A DNA stretch of 64,000 bases from Bacteroidales bacterium (lineage in GTDB: Bacteria > Bacteroidota > Bacteroidia > Bacteroidales > Paludibacteraceae): positions 1-64,000 of the forward strand of contig JAAYUQ010000086.1 of assembly GCA_012517575.1 (NCBI GenBank), in the 5' to 3' direction. Shown here in pieces: positions 27,038 to 36,201 of the stretch. Made by a program: the position numbers and the translations under genes. The stretch's first letter is position 1; each line of letters begins with the position of its first letter. The notes beneath the pieces were generated by a model that was not told the DNA's origin, searched no databases, and was given only the letters and a program-made list of their open reading frames with translations.

Positions 27038-27919
27038 ATGGGTAAAAAAAATAATTTTCATAGTTCACGGAGTATAAAAAACATTCACTTCACTTCAACC
27101 TTCAGCATGTCGTTGGTGCTGTTTCTGGTTGGACTGGTAATTTTGTTGCTTTTGACGGCAAGGAATCTCGGTGTAAACGTAAGAGAGAATATCAACCTTT
27201 CCATTATTTTGGATGATGAAATAAAAAACACCGAAATACAGAGGATTCAAAAATATCTGCTTTCTTCGCCTTATGCCAAATCGGTGAGATTTATTTCCAA
27301 AGAGGAAGCCTTGGAGGAACACATCGAAAGTTTGGGCGAAGATCCGCAAAAGTTTTTGGGATACAATCCTTTACTGGCTTCTTTTGAAGTGAAACTGAAA
27401 GCCGAATATGCTAACAATGACAGCGTTGAAATGATTGAATCGAAATTAAAAAAATTTGAACACATCAATCGCATTGCCTATCAGAGAGATATGGTCGACT
27501 TGGTAAATCAGAATATTCAGAAATTGAGTTACATACTGCTCGGAATAGCTTTGGTATTGTTGTTTGTTTCTATGGCATTGATAAACAACACCATTCGACT
27601 CCTTATTTATTCCAATCGTTTTCTTATCAACACCATGAAGCTGGTTGGGGCCACTTGGTGGTTTATCCGTTGGCCTTACATAAAGCAGGGAATGATTAAT
27701 GGATTGGTGGCTTCCCTTCTTTCGCTAATATATTTAGCAGCTACGATTTATTATGTTCAATATGAATTTGGTATTACGGGAATGGTTATCCCTTTTGGCA
27801 CCGCTGCAATGGTATCGGTCATTATTTTGTTTTTGGGAGTTGCCCTTACAGGTATTTCTTCCTATTTAGCGGTAGGTCGATATTTACGCATGGACACCAA
27901 TAATATGTATTTTGTATAA
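27038..27919 (+). CDS. ftsX: Cell-division permease-like protein FtsX
   Basis: A 293-residue protein with a cytoplasmic N-tail, a first membrane helix at about 25-45, a periplasmic domain (about 46-165) and three more helices in the FtsX/MacB-type permease domain. With the ATPase FtsE it regulates peptidoglycan hydrolases at the septum. ftsE is not adjacent, as is usual for Bacteroidota. A DUF2721 gene follows 36 bases downstream. Confidence 0.9.
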   Translation: MGKKNNFHSSRSIKNIHFTSTFSMSLVLFLVGLVILLLLTARNLGVNVRENINLSIILDDEIKNTEIQRIQKYLLSSPYAKSVRFISKEEALEEHIESLGEDPQKFLGYNPLLASFEVKLKAEYANNDSVEMIESKLKKFEHINRIAYQRDMVDLVNQNIQKLSYILLGIALVLLFVSMALINNTIRLLIYSNRFLINTMKLVGATWWFIRWPYIKQGMINGLVASLLSLIYLAATIYYVQYEFGITGMVIPFGTAAMVSVIILFLGVALTGISSYLAVGRYLRMDTNNMYFV

Positions 27920-27955
27920 TATTTTCCGTGTTTCACCTGTTAACTGAAAAGTACT

Positions 27956-28381
27956 ATGAAAGAGCTCACTTTAATAACCCCGACTTTTCTTTTTTCGGCT
28001 GTTTCACTTATTTTGCTGGCTTATACCAATCGTTTTCTGTCGTATGCCCAGTTGGTGCGAACGTTGAAAGATCGCTACATGGAAGATCACTCGGCAGTTA
28101 CGCGAGCTCAGATTATGAATCTTCGTAAAAGGCTCTCACTCACACGGATGATGCAATGGTTTGGCGTGGCCAGTTTGTTGCTATGCGTGGCCACCATGTT
28201 CCTTATTTATGTCGGTTTTCAAACCGTTTCAGCCTATGTTTTCGCTGTTGCGCTTTTTTTACTGATTATCTCCCTTTTCCTCTCTGTTTGGGAAATACAG
28301 ATTTCTACCGGCTCGCTGGAAATTTATCTGAAGGAGATGGAAAATGAAGAAATACAGGAAAAGGAGAGAAATCAAAATTAA
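27956..28381 (+). CDS. DUF2721 membrane protein
   Basis: A 141-residue protein with three membrane helices, at about 8-28, 68-88 and 92-112. A charged loop between the first two (LVRTLKDRYMED, IMNLRKRLSLTRMMQ) and an acidic C-terminal tail (EMENEEIQEKERNQN) fit the DUF2721 family. Function unknown. It sits between ftsX and the NAD synthetase gene, whose ATG begins four bases after its stop, so the three are likely co-transcribed. Confidence 0.8.
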   Translation: MKELTLITPTFLFSAVSLILLAYTNRFLSYAQLVRTLKDRYMEDHSAVTRAQIMNLRKRLSLTRMMQWFGVASLLLCVATMFLIYVGFQTVSAYVFAVALFLLIISLFLSVWEIQISTGSLEIYLKEMENEEIQEKERNQN

Positions 28382-28385
28382 AAAA

Positions 28386-30293
28386 ATGAAAACAAATTTT
28401 GGATTTATCCGTGTTGCAGCTGCAGTTCCCGAACTGAGAGTTTCGGATGCTTCGTTTAATGCTGCAAAAATCATAGAACTGATGCATGCTGCCGAAGAAA
28501 AACGGGCGCAAGTGGTTTGTTTTCCCGAGTTGTGCGTCAGCGGTTACACTTGTGCTGATTTGTTTTTTCAGCAACAATTGCAGGAAGAAGTTTTGAAAGC
28601 CTTGTCCGAAATTCAGATGGCAACCCTGTCGGTTTCCTGTGCCGTTATTGTCGGCGCTCCGCTTCGTTTTCGCAATCGGCTTTTCAATACGGCGGTCGTT
28701 TTACAAAAAGGGCGGATCATTGGTATTGTACCTAAAACTTTTTTACCCAATCATGGCGAATTTTATGAAAAACGCTGGTTTGCTTCGGGGAAAAATCTTC
28801 GTGGACAATCCATTGTTTGTAATGAACAGGAAGTGCCTTTTGGTAGAGATTTGATATTTTCAACGCCTTCTTTTTCTTTTGGAATCGAAATTTGCGAAGA
28901 TTTATGGGCACCGCTTCCTCCCAGTACAGAATTGTGCATGGCAGGAGCAGAAATTATTTTCAATCCTTCTGCCAGCAATGAACTGATAGGTAAACACGAA
29001 TATCGACTTCAACTTATTGAACAACAGTCGGCTCGCTGTCACGCCGGATATGTTTATTCTTCTGCAGGTATGTATGAATCGACTACCGATTTGGTCTTTT
29101 CGGGAAGTGCCATAATTGCAGAAAACGGGAAAATTCTCGACACATCTAAGAGATTTTCTCTTGATTCACAAATGATTTACAGCGAAATAGATGTTGATAG
29201 AATACGTTTCGAAAGAATGCACAACAGTAATTTCAGCATGGATGCGTTACAACAGACTTACAGGAAAATTGAAATGCTGGAGCAGCCTCTCGAACTGAAA
29301 GAAATTAAAAGAATGGTTTCAGCTTATCCGTTTGTTCCGCCGATAGAGAAAAGGGAAGAAAGTTGTGGTGAAATTTTTGCCATTCAAACGGCAGGTTTGG
29401 CGAAACGTTGGCAGCATACAAAAGCCAAATCGCTGATAGTTGGAATTTCCGGAGGTCTCGATTCTACGCTTGCCTTGCTGGTATGTGTTAGAACTGCCGA
29501 CAAATTGAACTTCAGCAGAAACAGCATTATTGGTGTAACCATGCCCGGTTTTGGCACTACCGACCGAACGTATGGCAATGCATTGAACCTGATGAATTCG
29601 TTGGGAGTAACCGGTTTGGAAATTTCCATTAAGGAAGCTTGTCTACAACATTTCAAAGACATTGGACACGACCCGAATATCCACGATGTGATTTTTGAAA
29701 ATACACAGGCACGTGAACGCACGCAAATTCTGATGGATTTGGCAAATAAATACGAAGGATTGGTGATTGGAACCGGCGACCTTTCCGAATTGGCTTTAGG
29801 CTGGGCAACCTACAATGGCGATCACATGTCGATGTATGGTGTAAACAGCGGTATTCCCAAAACTTTGGTTCGTTATTTGGTGGAATACGTGGCACAAAGC
29901 ATGGAAGAAAAAACCAAAAACATTTTGGAAGATATACTGAATACTCCTGTTAGTCCCGAGCTGTTGCCTGCTGATGAGAAGGGAGAAATTCATCAAAAAA
30001 CGGAAGATTTGGTTGGCCCTTACGAGTTGCACGATTTTTTTCTATATTATTTTGTTCGTTTTGGCTTCAGTCCGCAGAAAATTCTTTTTCTGGCGCAGAA
30101 AGCTTTTACCGATAAGTATACGGAAGTAACCATACGAAAATGGTTAAAAGTTTTCTTACGACGTTTTTATGCTCAACAATTCAAACGTTCCTGCTTGCCC
30201 GATGGTCCAAAAGTCGGATCCATCAATCTTTCGCCGCGCGGCGATTGGCGAATGCCGAGCGATGCCTGTTTTCATTGGGACGATATTATTTGA
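28386..30293 (+). CDS. nadE: Glutamine-dependent NAD+ synthetase
   Basis: A 635-residue two-domain enzyme that amidates nicotinic acid adenine dinucleotide to NAD+. The N-terminal nitrilase-fold glutaminase has the Glu-Lys-Cys triad at E48 (CFPELC), K117 (IVPKTFLP) and C170 (GIEICEDLW). The C-terminal synthetase has the ATP-pyrophosphatase P-loop SGGLDST at 355-361. The ATG at 28386 is preferred; the longer frame from 28344 overlaps the DUF2721 gene and adds a basic tail absent from the family. The length agrees with the long bacterial type. Confidence 0.95.
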   Translation: MKTNFGFIRVAAAVPELRVSDASFNAAKIIELMHAAEEKRAQVVCFPELCVSGYTCADLFFQQQLQEEVLKALSEIQMATLSVSCAVIVGAPLRFRNRLFNTAVVLQKGRIIGIVPKTFLPNHGEFYEKRWFASGKNLRGQSIVCNEQEVPFGRDLIFSTPSFSFGIEICEDLWAPLPPSTELCMAGAEIIFNPSASNELIGKHEYRLQLIEQQSARCHAGYVYSSAGMYESTTDLVFSGSAIIAENGKILDTSKRFSLDSQMIYSEIDVDRIRFERMHNSNFSMDALQQTYRKIEMLEQPLELKEIKRMVSAYPFVPPIEKREESCGEIFAIQTAGLAKRWQHTKAKSLIVGISGGLDSTLALLVCVRTADKLNFSRNSIIGVTMPGFGTTDRTYGNALNLMNSLGVTGLEISIKEACLQHFKDIGHDPNIHDVIFENTQARERTQILMDLANKYEGLVIGTGDLSELALGWATYNGDHMSMYGVNSGIPKTLVRYLVEYVAQSMEEKTKNILEDILNTPVSPELLPADEKGEIHQKTEDLVGPYELHDFFLYYFVRFGFSPQKILFLAQKAFTDKYTEVTIRKWLKVFLRRFYAQQFKRSCLPDGPKVGSINLSPRGDWRMPSDACFHWDDII

Positions 30294-30334
30294 TTTAAAA
30301 GAACCACTGTTACATTTTAAAAATTTTGAGATTC

Positions 30335-31402
30335 ATGTTGTTATTTTTTGAAAGAGTAATTCTGGGAAACCGGCTGTCCGATTGGGGAATTTCTTTGCTG
30401 ATAATTTTGGGGGCATTTTTACTGAATAAGGGTATTTCGCTTTTCAACAAAAATGTAATTCAGAAAATTACGGCCAAAAGTAGAAATCGGCTGGACGATA
30501 TATTGGTTAAAACACTTGAGGCTCCAGTTTTACTGGGTATTGCTTTGATTGCCATTTGGGTCGCTGCTCGCCGTCTCGATTTGGGTGCACAGGTTGACAG
30601 AGTCATTTATCGCGCTTATCAGATACTGACGGTTTTGAATATAACCTGGTTTTTGGTAAAATTAACCAGTGCGCTGATAAATGAATATCTTCTGCCGCTT
30701 TCAAAGGAAGAGGAAAGCAACAGGCGGCTCGATGAAAGCATGATCAGAATTTTACGTCGTATTTTACTGGGTATTATTTGGGCTATCGGTATTGTCATGG
30801 CGTTGAACAATGCGGGAGTAAACGTGGGTGCTCTGCTGGCCAGTTTGGGAATTGGCGGTTTGGCGGTTGCTTTGGCAGCACAGGATACGTTGAAAAATTT
30901 TCTTGGCGGACTTACCATTTTCATGGATCGTCCTTTTCGCATAGGCGATCGTATCATTACCGGAGGTTTTGACGGAACAGTGGAAGATGTTGGTATTCGT
31001 AGCACCAGAATCAGAAACTTCGACAAAAGAATCATTACAATTCCTAATTATAAAATTGTGGATGCTGCTATCGAAAATGTTTCCATTGAACCCATGCGGC
31101 GGGTGGTACTGAAAATAGGGCTTACTTATGACACTTCTCCTGAAAAGATGAAAGAGGCTATTACCATACTGAAGAATATGCCAAAAAAAGTTTTGGAAAT
31201 CGACTCAAATGAAGTGAACGCTTATTTTACCGATTTCTCTGAATCGGCATTAATCATCACCTATATTTATTTTATTAAAAAGGAAGCTGACATAATGAAC
31301 ACAATTTCAAAAGTCAATACTGAAATTTTGGATCAATTCAATGCAGCCGGTTTAGACTTTGCTTTCCCAACCCGTACGGTTTATATCGAAAATCAAAACT
31401 GA
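30335..31402 (+). CDS. MscS-type mechanosensitive channel
   Basis: A 355-residue small-conductance mechanosensitive channel. Membrane helices lie at about 15-35, 60-80, 95-115 and 145-165, with the pore-lining helix LASLGIGGLAVALAAQ (about 168-183). The MscS beta-domain signature FMDRPFRIGDRI and the VEDVGIRSTRIR segment follow. It releases solutes under hypo-osmotic shock. ATG 30335 is used instead of the TTG at 30326. It is convergent with dprA, 48 bases apart. Confidence 0.92.
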   Translation: MLLFFERVILGNRLSDWGISLLIILGAFLLNKGISLFNKNVIQKITAKSRNRLDDILVKTLEAPVLLGIALIAIWVAARRLDLGAQVDRVIYRAYQILTVLNITWFLVKLTSALINEYLLPLSKEEESNRRLDESMIRILRRILLGIIWAIGIVMALNNAGVNVGALLASLGIGGLAVALAAQDTLKNFLGGLTIFMDRPFRIGDRIITGGFDGTVEDVGIRSTRIRNFDKRIITIPNYKIVDAAIENVSIEPMRRVVLKIGLTYDTSPEKMKEAITILKNMPKKVLEIDSNEVNAYFTDFSESALIITYIYFIKKEADIMNTISKVNTEILDQFNAAGLDFAFPTRTVYIENQN

Positions 31403-31450
31403 TGAAAACAAGAAACTTATCCGGATTTTTATTTTTCAAGGTTTTATGTT

Positions 31451-32566
31451 TTATTTTACGATCCGATAAAGATTCCCCGGAAAACATTTTACCAGTCCTT
31501 TAAATTCCATTTCCAGCAGTTTGGAAGAGGTTTTGCTGAATGGTTTTGACAACATTATTGCCAATTCATTCACCTGCAGTCCGTCGGGATGTTGACGAAG
31601 CAAAGAAACGATTTCCCTTTCTTCTTCAGAAAGGTCAAAATTTAAAAATGTTTGAGGAACATCTGTTACAGCTTCATTTTGTTTTTCCCAATTCATAAAA
31701 GTTATCAGATCTTCTGCCGATTCTATCAGCGAAGCCTGATTTGCCTTAATCAGCTTGTTGCATCCTTTGGACCATTCGTCTGTTGTGCGACCGGGGAATG
31801 CAAATACATCGCGGTTGTAGTCATTGGCCAATTCGGCAGTAATCAGCGCTCCTCCCTTAACTCCCGATTCTACTATCACCAAAGCATCACATAATCCGGC
31901 AATAATCCTGTTTCGCATTACGAAATTTTGCCGGTCAGGATTGGTTTCACTGAGAAATTCTGTTACCAAAGCACCGTTCGTTAACATTTTTATGGCTGTA
32001 GACCGATGTACGGAAGGATAAATTCTGTCCAAGCCGTGCCCCAACACGCCAATGGTCGGCAAATTGTTGTCGAGAGCTGCTTTGTGAGCGCTGATATCTA
32101 TACCGTAAGCCAGTCCGCTGACAATAGTAAGTTGTGAAATCATTGCCGACAAATCGGAAACCAGTTTTGCCGAATTTTCTTTACCGATTTGCGTGGCGCT
32201 TCGGGTTCCTACAATTCCTACAAATTTTCCTTCGTTTAAATTGCATTTCCCCTTACAGTAAATCATTATGGGCGAATCGGGACATTCCTTCAAGCGATAG
32301 GGGTAGTCTCGGTCGGTGAAATAAATAGGTAAAATATTATTTTTCAGTACGAATTCCACTTCTTTTTCTGCTCGCAACATTACATTCTGAGAAACAATTT
32401 CTTCGGCCAATACCTCGCCTATGCCGGGAATTTTGGACAAGTGCTGTTTTTTCTCGCGAAAAACACCTTCCACACTTCCAACGTAGGCAATTAAATTTTT
32501 TGCAAGAATATTGCCGATGCCATGAATTTGAGTGATAGCTATTTTATATTTCAATAACTCATCCAT
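31451..32566 (-). CDS. dprA: DNA-processing protein DprA
   Basis: A 371-residue DprA/Smf protein: an N-terminal helix-hairpin-helix/SAM-like region (about 1-70), a Rossmann-like DNA-binding core with VGTRSAT, SGLAYGIDISAH and GVLGHGLDRIYP, and a C-terminal winged-helix (DML1-like) domain (about 310-370). It loads RecA onto incoming single-stranded DNA during transformation, but is common in non-transformable bacteria. Its start overlaps the vanZ-like stop by eight bases, so the two genes are translationally coupled. Confidence 0.94.
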   Translation of the reverse strand: MDELLKYKIAITQIHGIGNILAKNLIAYVGSVEGVFREKKQHLSKIPGIGEVLAEEIVSQNVMLRAEKEVEFVLKNNILPIYFTDRDYPYRLKECPDSPIMIYCKGKCNLNEGKFVGIVGTRSATQIGKENSAKLVSDLSAMISQLTIVSGLAYGIDISAHKAALDNNLPTIGVLGHGLDRIYPSVHRSTAIKMLTNGALVTEFLSETNPDRQNFVMRNRIIAGLCDALVIVESGVKGGALITAELANDYNRDVFAFPGRTTDEWSKGCNKLIKANQASLIESAEDLITFMNWEKQNEAVTDVPQTFLNFDLSEEEREIVSLLRQHPDGLQVNELAIMLSKPFSKTSSKLLEMEFKGLVKCFPGNLYRIVK

Positions 32567-32972
32567 TATTTTCTTTTTTATTGTCCGGAGAGTTGATATC
32601 TTTCATTTTATAGAGCAAAACCGACGTAAACAGAAATCCGGCAATAATCCCTGCTATATCGAACAACCAATCGAGCCATTCTGCCGAACGTGGACGAAAA
32701 ACCGAACTTTGTAATAATTCGATTGTTCCTCCAATCAAGATGGGTAATATCAGACTTGTGAGGATGAAAGAAATTTTGGAAGTAAGTACGACATTATCAT
32801 TGTGGAAATCATATACCAATACCGATGAAAAAAATGCATACATCAGAAAATGCACAACCTTATCGGCGTGCCGAAATGTGGGGATATCTTTAAATGTTGA
32901 TGGGCTGGCAAACGACAAATATAAAATTATGAGCAATGCCAGTAAAGATTTCCAATATTTGATAATAAACAT
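32559..32972 (-). CDS. VanZ-like membrane protein
   Basis: A 137-residue protein with about four membrane helices and the VanZ signature HADKVVHFLMYAFFSSVL, then GGTIELLQSSVFRPRSAEWLD. VanZ domains confer low teicoplanin resistance in one case, but most members have no known role. The start is uncertain: ATG 32972 (MFIIKYWKSL) directly precedes the first helix; in-frame ATGs at 32996 and 33017 would add up to 15 residues. Upstream is a palindrome of two opposed -7 boxes. Confidence 0.82.
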   Translation of the reverse strand: MFIIKYWKSLLALLIILYLSFASPSTFKDIPTFRHADKVVHFLMYAFFSSVLVYDFHNDNVVLTSKISFILTSLILPILIGGTIELLQSSVFRPRSAEWLDWLFDIAGIIAGFLFTSVLLYKMKDINSPDNKKENNG

Positions 32973-33040
32973 TTTTATTTTTACCGTATGTGGCATAAAG
33001 CAATAATAGTTTGTCAAGCAATAAATAATTAAACTTTCAT

Positions 33041-33056
33041 TATCTTTGCAAAGATA
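33041..33056. promoter_or_regulatory. Perfect palindrome of two opposed -7 elements
   Basis: TATCTTTGCAAAGATA is a perfect 16-bp palindrome. Each half is TATCTTTG, an exact TAnnTTTG box, so plus- and minus-strand promoters sit back to back between the divergent vanZ-like and M48 genes. Good -33 boxes are not evident on either side, so it could instead be a protein-binding site. Confidence 0.5.
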
Positions 33057-33102
33057 AAACCTGTTACCTGAATATTAAAATTTGTTTTAAAATTTCATCT
33101 TT

Positions 33103-33894
33103 ATGAGAAAATATATTTTTCTAAGTGCATTGGCTGTCGTGTTGGTTTCTTGTTCAAGTGTACTTATCACCGGCAGAAAACAGTTGAATTTTGTTCCCGA
33201 TGCCGAAATTCTTTCCATGAGTAGTCAGAGTTATAAACAATTTATTGATTCTGTCCCTTTGTCAACCAACAAAACCAATACCGCATTAGTGAAAAAAGTT
33301 GGTAAAAATATTTCAGTTGCAGTGGAAGAATATCTGAGAAACAATGGTTTGTCATCCGAAATAAGCAATCTTTCATGGGAATTCAATTTGGTAAAAGATA
33401 CCTCAAAAAATGCTTTTTGTATGCCCGGAGGAAAGGTTGTGGTGTTTGAGGGAATTTTACCAATCACAAAAAATGAAGACGGGTTGGCTGTAGTTATGGG
33501 GCACGAAATTGCTCACGCTATTGCCAAGCACAGCAATGAACGTCTCAGCCAGCAGATGGTAGCCCAATTTGGTGCACAGCTTACCGACCTTTTACTTTCC
33601 AATAAATCCGAAATTACCAGAGCCGGTATCAATACGCTCTACGGCATTGGTGTTCAATACGGAGTTATGCTTCCCTATTCGAGAAAGCAGGAATATGAAG
33701 CCGATAGGCTTGGGTTGATTTTCTTGGCTATGGCCGGCTATAATCCTCAGGAATCGGTTGCTTTTTGGCAAAGAATGGCTGCTTCTTCTTCGGGGAGTTA
33801 CATAGAATTTCTGAGTACGCACCCTTCTGACGAAAATAGAATCAAAAAACTGCAGGAGTCCTTGCCTGAAGCCATGAAGTATTACAAAAAATGA
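33103..33894 (+). CDS. M48-family metallopeptidase lipoprotein
   Basis: A 263-residue zinc peptidase with a lipoprotein signal (lipobox VLVSC, C17), so it should be anchored in the outer or inner membrane facing the periplasm. The zinc motif HEIAH is at 134-138, with the third ligand in EYEAD (197-201) and a conserved NAFCMPGG before it. It resembles the YcaL/LoiP/BepA-type single-domain M48 proteins that degrade misassembled envelope proteins. Substrates here are unknown. A hairpin follows the gene. Confidence 0.92.
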   Translation: MRKYIFLSALAVVLVSCSSVLITGRKQLNFVPDAEILSMSSQSYKQFIDSVPLSTNKTNTALVKKVGKNISVAVEEYLRNNGLSSEISNLSWEFNLVKDTSKNAFCMPGGKVVVFEGILPITKNEDGLAVVMGHEIAHAIAKHSNERLSQQMVAQFGAQLTDLLLSNKSEITRAGINTLYGIGVQYGVMLPYSRKQEYEADRLGLIFLAMAGYNPQESVAFWQRMAASSSGSYIEFLSTHPSDENRIKKLQESLPEAMKYYKK

Positions 33895-33917
33895 TTATGA
33901 ATCCGAAACCTCTTCGC

Positions 33918-33952
33918 AATGCCGGCGAAATAATAAATAATTCGTCGGTATT
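33918..33952 (+). terminator. Hairpin after the M48 peptidase gene
   Basis: AATGCCGGCGAA (33918-33929) pairs with TTCGTCGGTATT (33941-33952), with two G-U wobbles and an 11-base A/T loop. There is no following T-run, so it is a possible 3'-end hairpin rather than a standard terminator. Confidence 0.35.
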
Positions 33953-34068
33953 GCTGTGTCATAGGATTTCAGAAAATAATTGTTTTTTGGTTATAGTCAG
34001 ATATAATGAATGCACTTTTGTGCTGCAGCCTTTTTTTTGAAAGTTTCTAAAAAATTAAAACGTGTATC

Positions 34069-36042
34069 ATGAAAAAAGTTTTTCCTCTATTGTTTCTGTT
34101 TTTCTCTTCTTCGTTTCTTAACGCTCAAACTTCCAGTTTACTCAACGGCAATATTATTGGTACCCGTGAATCGGTTGATTACACCACCAATCAAAGTTCA
34201 ACTACAGTGAACACGATTCGAAATGTTTTCGACAACGATTTCAATACGTTTTTTGCTTCTTACGAGCGCAGTGGAACATGGGTCGGGCTGGATTTGGGAG
34301 CCAAACATGTAATTACCAAGATTGGTTATTCACCCAGAATTTCTTACTCAGCTAGAGTACAACTGGCACTAATTGAAGGAGCCAATTCTCCCGACTTTTC
34401 CGATGCCGTTCCGTTGTATTTGATTCCCAATGCCGCTGCAGAAAATGTAATGACTTATGCAGACGTCAATTGTTCACGCGGTTTTCGTTATGTGCGCTAT
34501 GTTTCTCCTTCGGATGTACGTTGTAATTTAGCGTAATTGCAGTTTTATGGCTATGAAAGCGAAGGGACGAACACAAAATTTTATCAGGTAACTAATTTGC
34601 CAACTGTTTCCATTCATACAGAAAACAGTCAGGATGTTGTTTCAAAAGATGTTTACTTAAAAGGAATTGTTAATTTTATTTCTGATAATGGCAATACCAT
34701 CTACACCGACAGTACTTCAATCAAAGGAAGAGGAAACGCCAGTTGGAATTTTCCAAAAAAACCCTACAAATTAAAATTATACAATAAAGTTAATTTATTG
34801 GGAATGCCGGCAAAAGCAAAAGAATGGACGCTTATCAATAATTATGGCGACAAAACGCTAATGCGGAATATGTTGGCTTTCAAAGTCAGTAAAATGCTCG
34901 ACATGCCTTATACTCCTGCAGGGACGTGCGTGGATGTGATTTTGAATGGTGAATACAAAGGAACTTATCAACTTTGTGATCAGATAGAAGTTCAGAAAAA
35001 CAGGGTAAATATTACCGAAATGGAACCAACAGATATTGCTTTGCCCAATCTTTCGGGAGGTTATTTATTGGAAGTTGATGCTTATGCTTATACTGAAATT
35101 TCCTGGTTTAATTCTACCAGAGGTAATCCTGTTACCATTCATTCTCCCGATGATGATGAAATTGTTCCGCAACAGACACAGTATATTACGGACTTTTTTA
35201 ACACTATGGAACAGGAAGTTTATGGAAGAGACTTTGCAAATGACAATGCTTCTTTCCGAAAACATCTCGATACAAAAACTTTTTTGAAAAATCTTCTTAT
35301 TGGAGAATTCTGCGGAAATACTGACACGTATTGGAGTACGTACATGTATAAACAGCGGAATAATGACACTTTATATACTGGTCCGATTTGGGATTATGAC
35401 TTGTCCTTTGAAAACGACAACAGAACCTATCCCATAAATAATCTGACTGATTTTATTTATTGTACAAACGGTTCTGCTGCTGGTAATATGCGCACTTTTG
35501 TAGATAATGTACTAGCCAGCAATGCTTCAAAAAGAGAATTGTATAATTATTGGAATGGAGTAAGATCGGAAAAATTGACTCAACAATCAATGATTTCGTT
35601 AGTAGATAGTTTAGCAACTTTGCTGGACAGTTCTCAAAAGTTGAATTTTATCCGCTGGCCAATATTGAATACGCTTGTTCATCAAAATCCAGTGATATGG
35701 CGCTCTTATCAAAATGAAGTGAACAATGTGAAAAATTATATCAGTGGAAGATTGACGTGGATGGACTCAAAGCTGCTATCTCTGTATCCTGGCCCTCAGG
35801 CAACCGAGAATCCGACAATAGGCAAATTATTTGTTGAGCATGACAAGGTACTTATTCAAGGATATGACCATCCGTTGATATATAAAATATTTTCCATTAA
35901 TGGACAAATTATTAGTATGGGTTCTTTGCCTGCTGGACAAGAAGCTTCGGAATCTTTGCATACAGGAATTTTTGTTGTGCAACTTCAGGACTTGCTGACT
36001 AAGGAAAAGAGTAGCCAGAAGGTATTTATTTCAGACAATTGA
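34069..36042 (+). pseudogene. CotH-family surface protein broken by one nonsense codon
   Basis: One long frame interrupted by TAA at 34534-34536. The first part (155 codons) has a signal peptide (MKKVFPLLFLFFSSSFLNAQ) and a discoidin/F5-8C-like domain. The second (501 codons, same frame) completes the discoidin domain (LQFYGYESEG), then has a CotH kinase-like domain with IKGRGNASWNFPKKPYKLK and WDYDLSF, and a C-terminal tail ending GIFVVQLQ...KVFISDN, like a type IX secretion sorting domain. The stop falls in the conserved block CNLA-stop-LQFYGY, where relatives have Glu (CNIAELEFYGY), so a single G-to-T change (GAA to TAA) explains it. Nothing else is damaged, so the change is recent, a sequencing error, or read through. 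If intact, the protein would be exported to the cell surface. Confidence 0.8.
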
Positions 36043-36120
36043 AAAGTTACCGGAACGCTTTTTTAGAGTTTAGAAAGATATAAAGCAGGTTTATTGAAAT
36101 TTGTTGGAATGTTATAAAAT

Positions 36121-36152
36121 AAAAAGAGAGTGTTCGTTTTGAACGCTCTCTT
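36121..36152 (-). terminator. Terminator of fabH
   Basis: Arms 36124-36135 (AAGAGAGTGTTC) and 36141-36152 with a five-base loop pair over 12 positions, with one G-T wobble. On the minus strand the stem runs into a T-tract (plus-strand A-run 36121-36125). It may also act weakly for the convergent CotH gene. Confidence 0.7.
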
Positions 36153-36201
36153 GTGTATAGTTATTAAATCTAAATCAAATCTATGGGAGTGAAATTTTTT
36201 T

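Noticed and set aside
33898-34050. About 50-codon frame between the M48 and CotH genes
   Set aside because: No family likeness, low-quality composition, and it covers a hairpin and the CotH leader.
34537-36042. Separate gene starting at TTG after the CotH stop codon
   Set aside because: The TTG is the codon after the nonsense TAA inside a conserved block that continues the upstream frame; the fragment has no signal peptide, so it is the rest of one broken gene.
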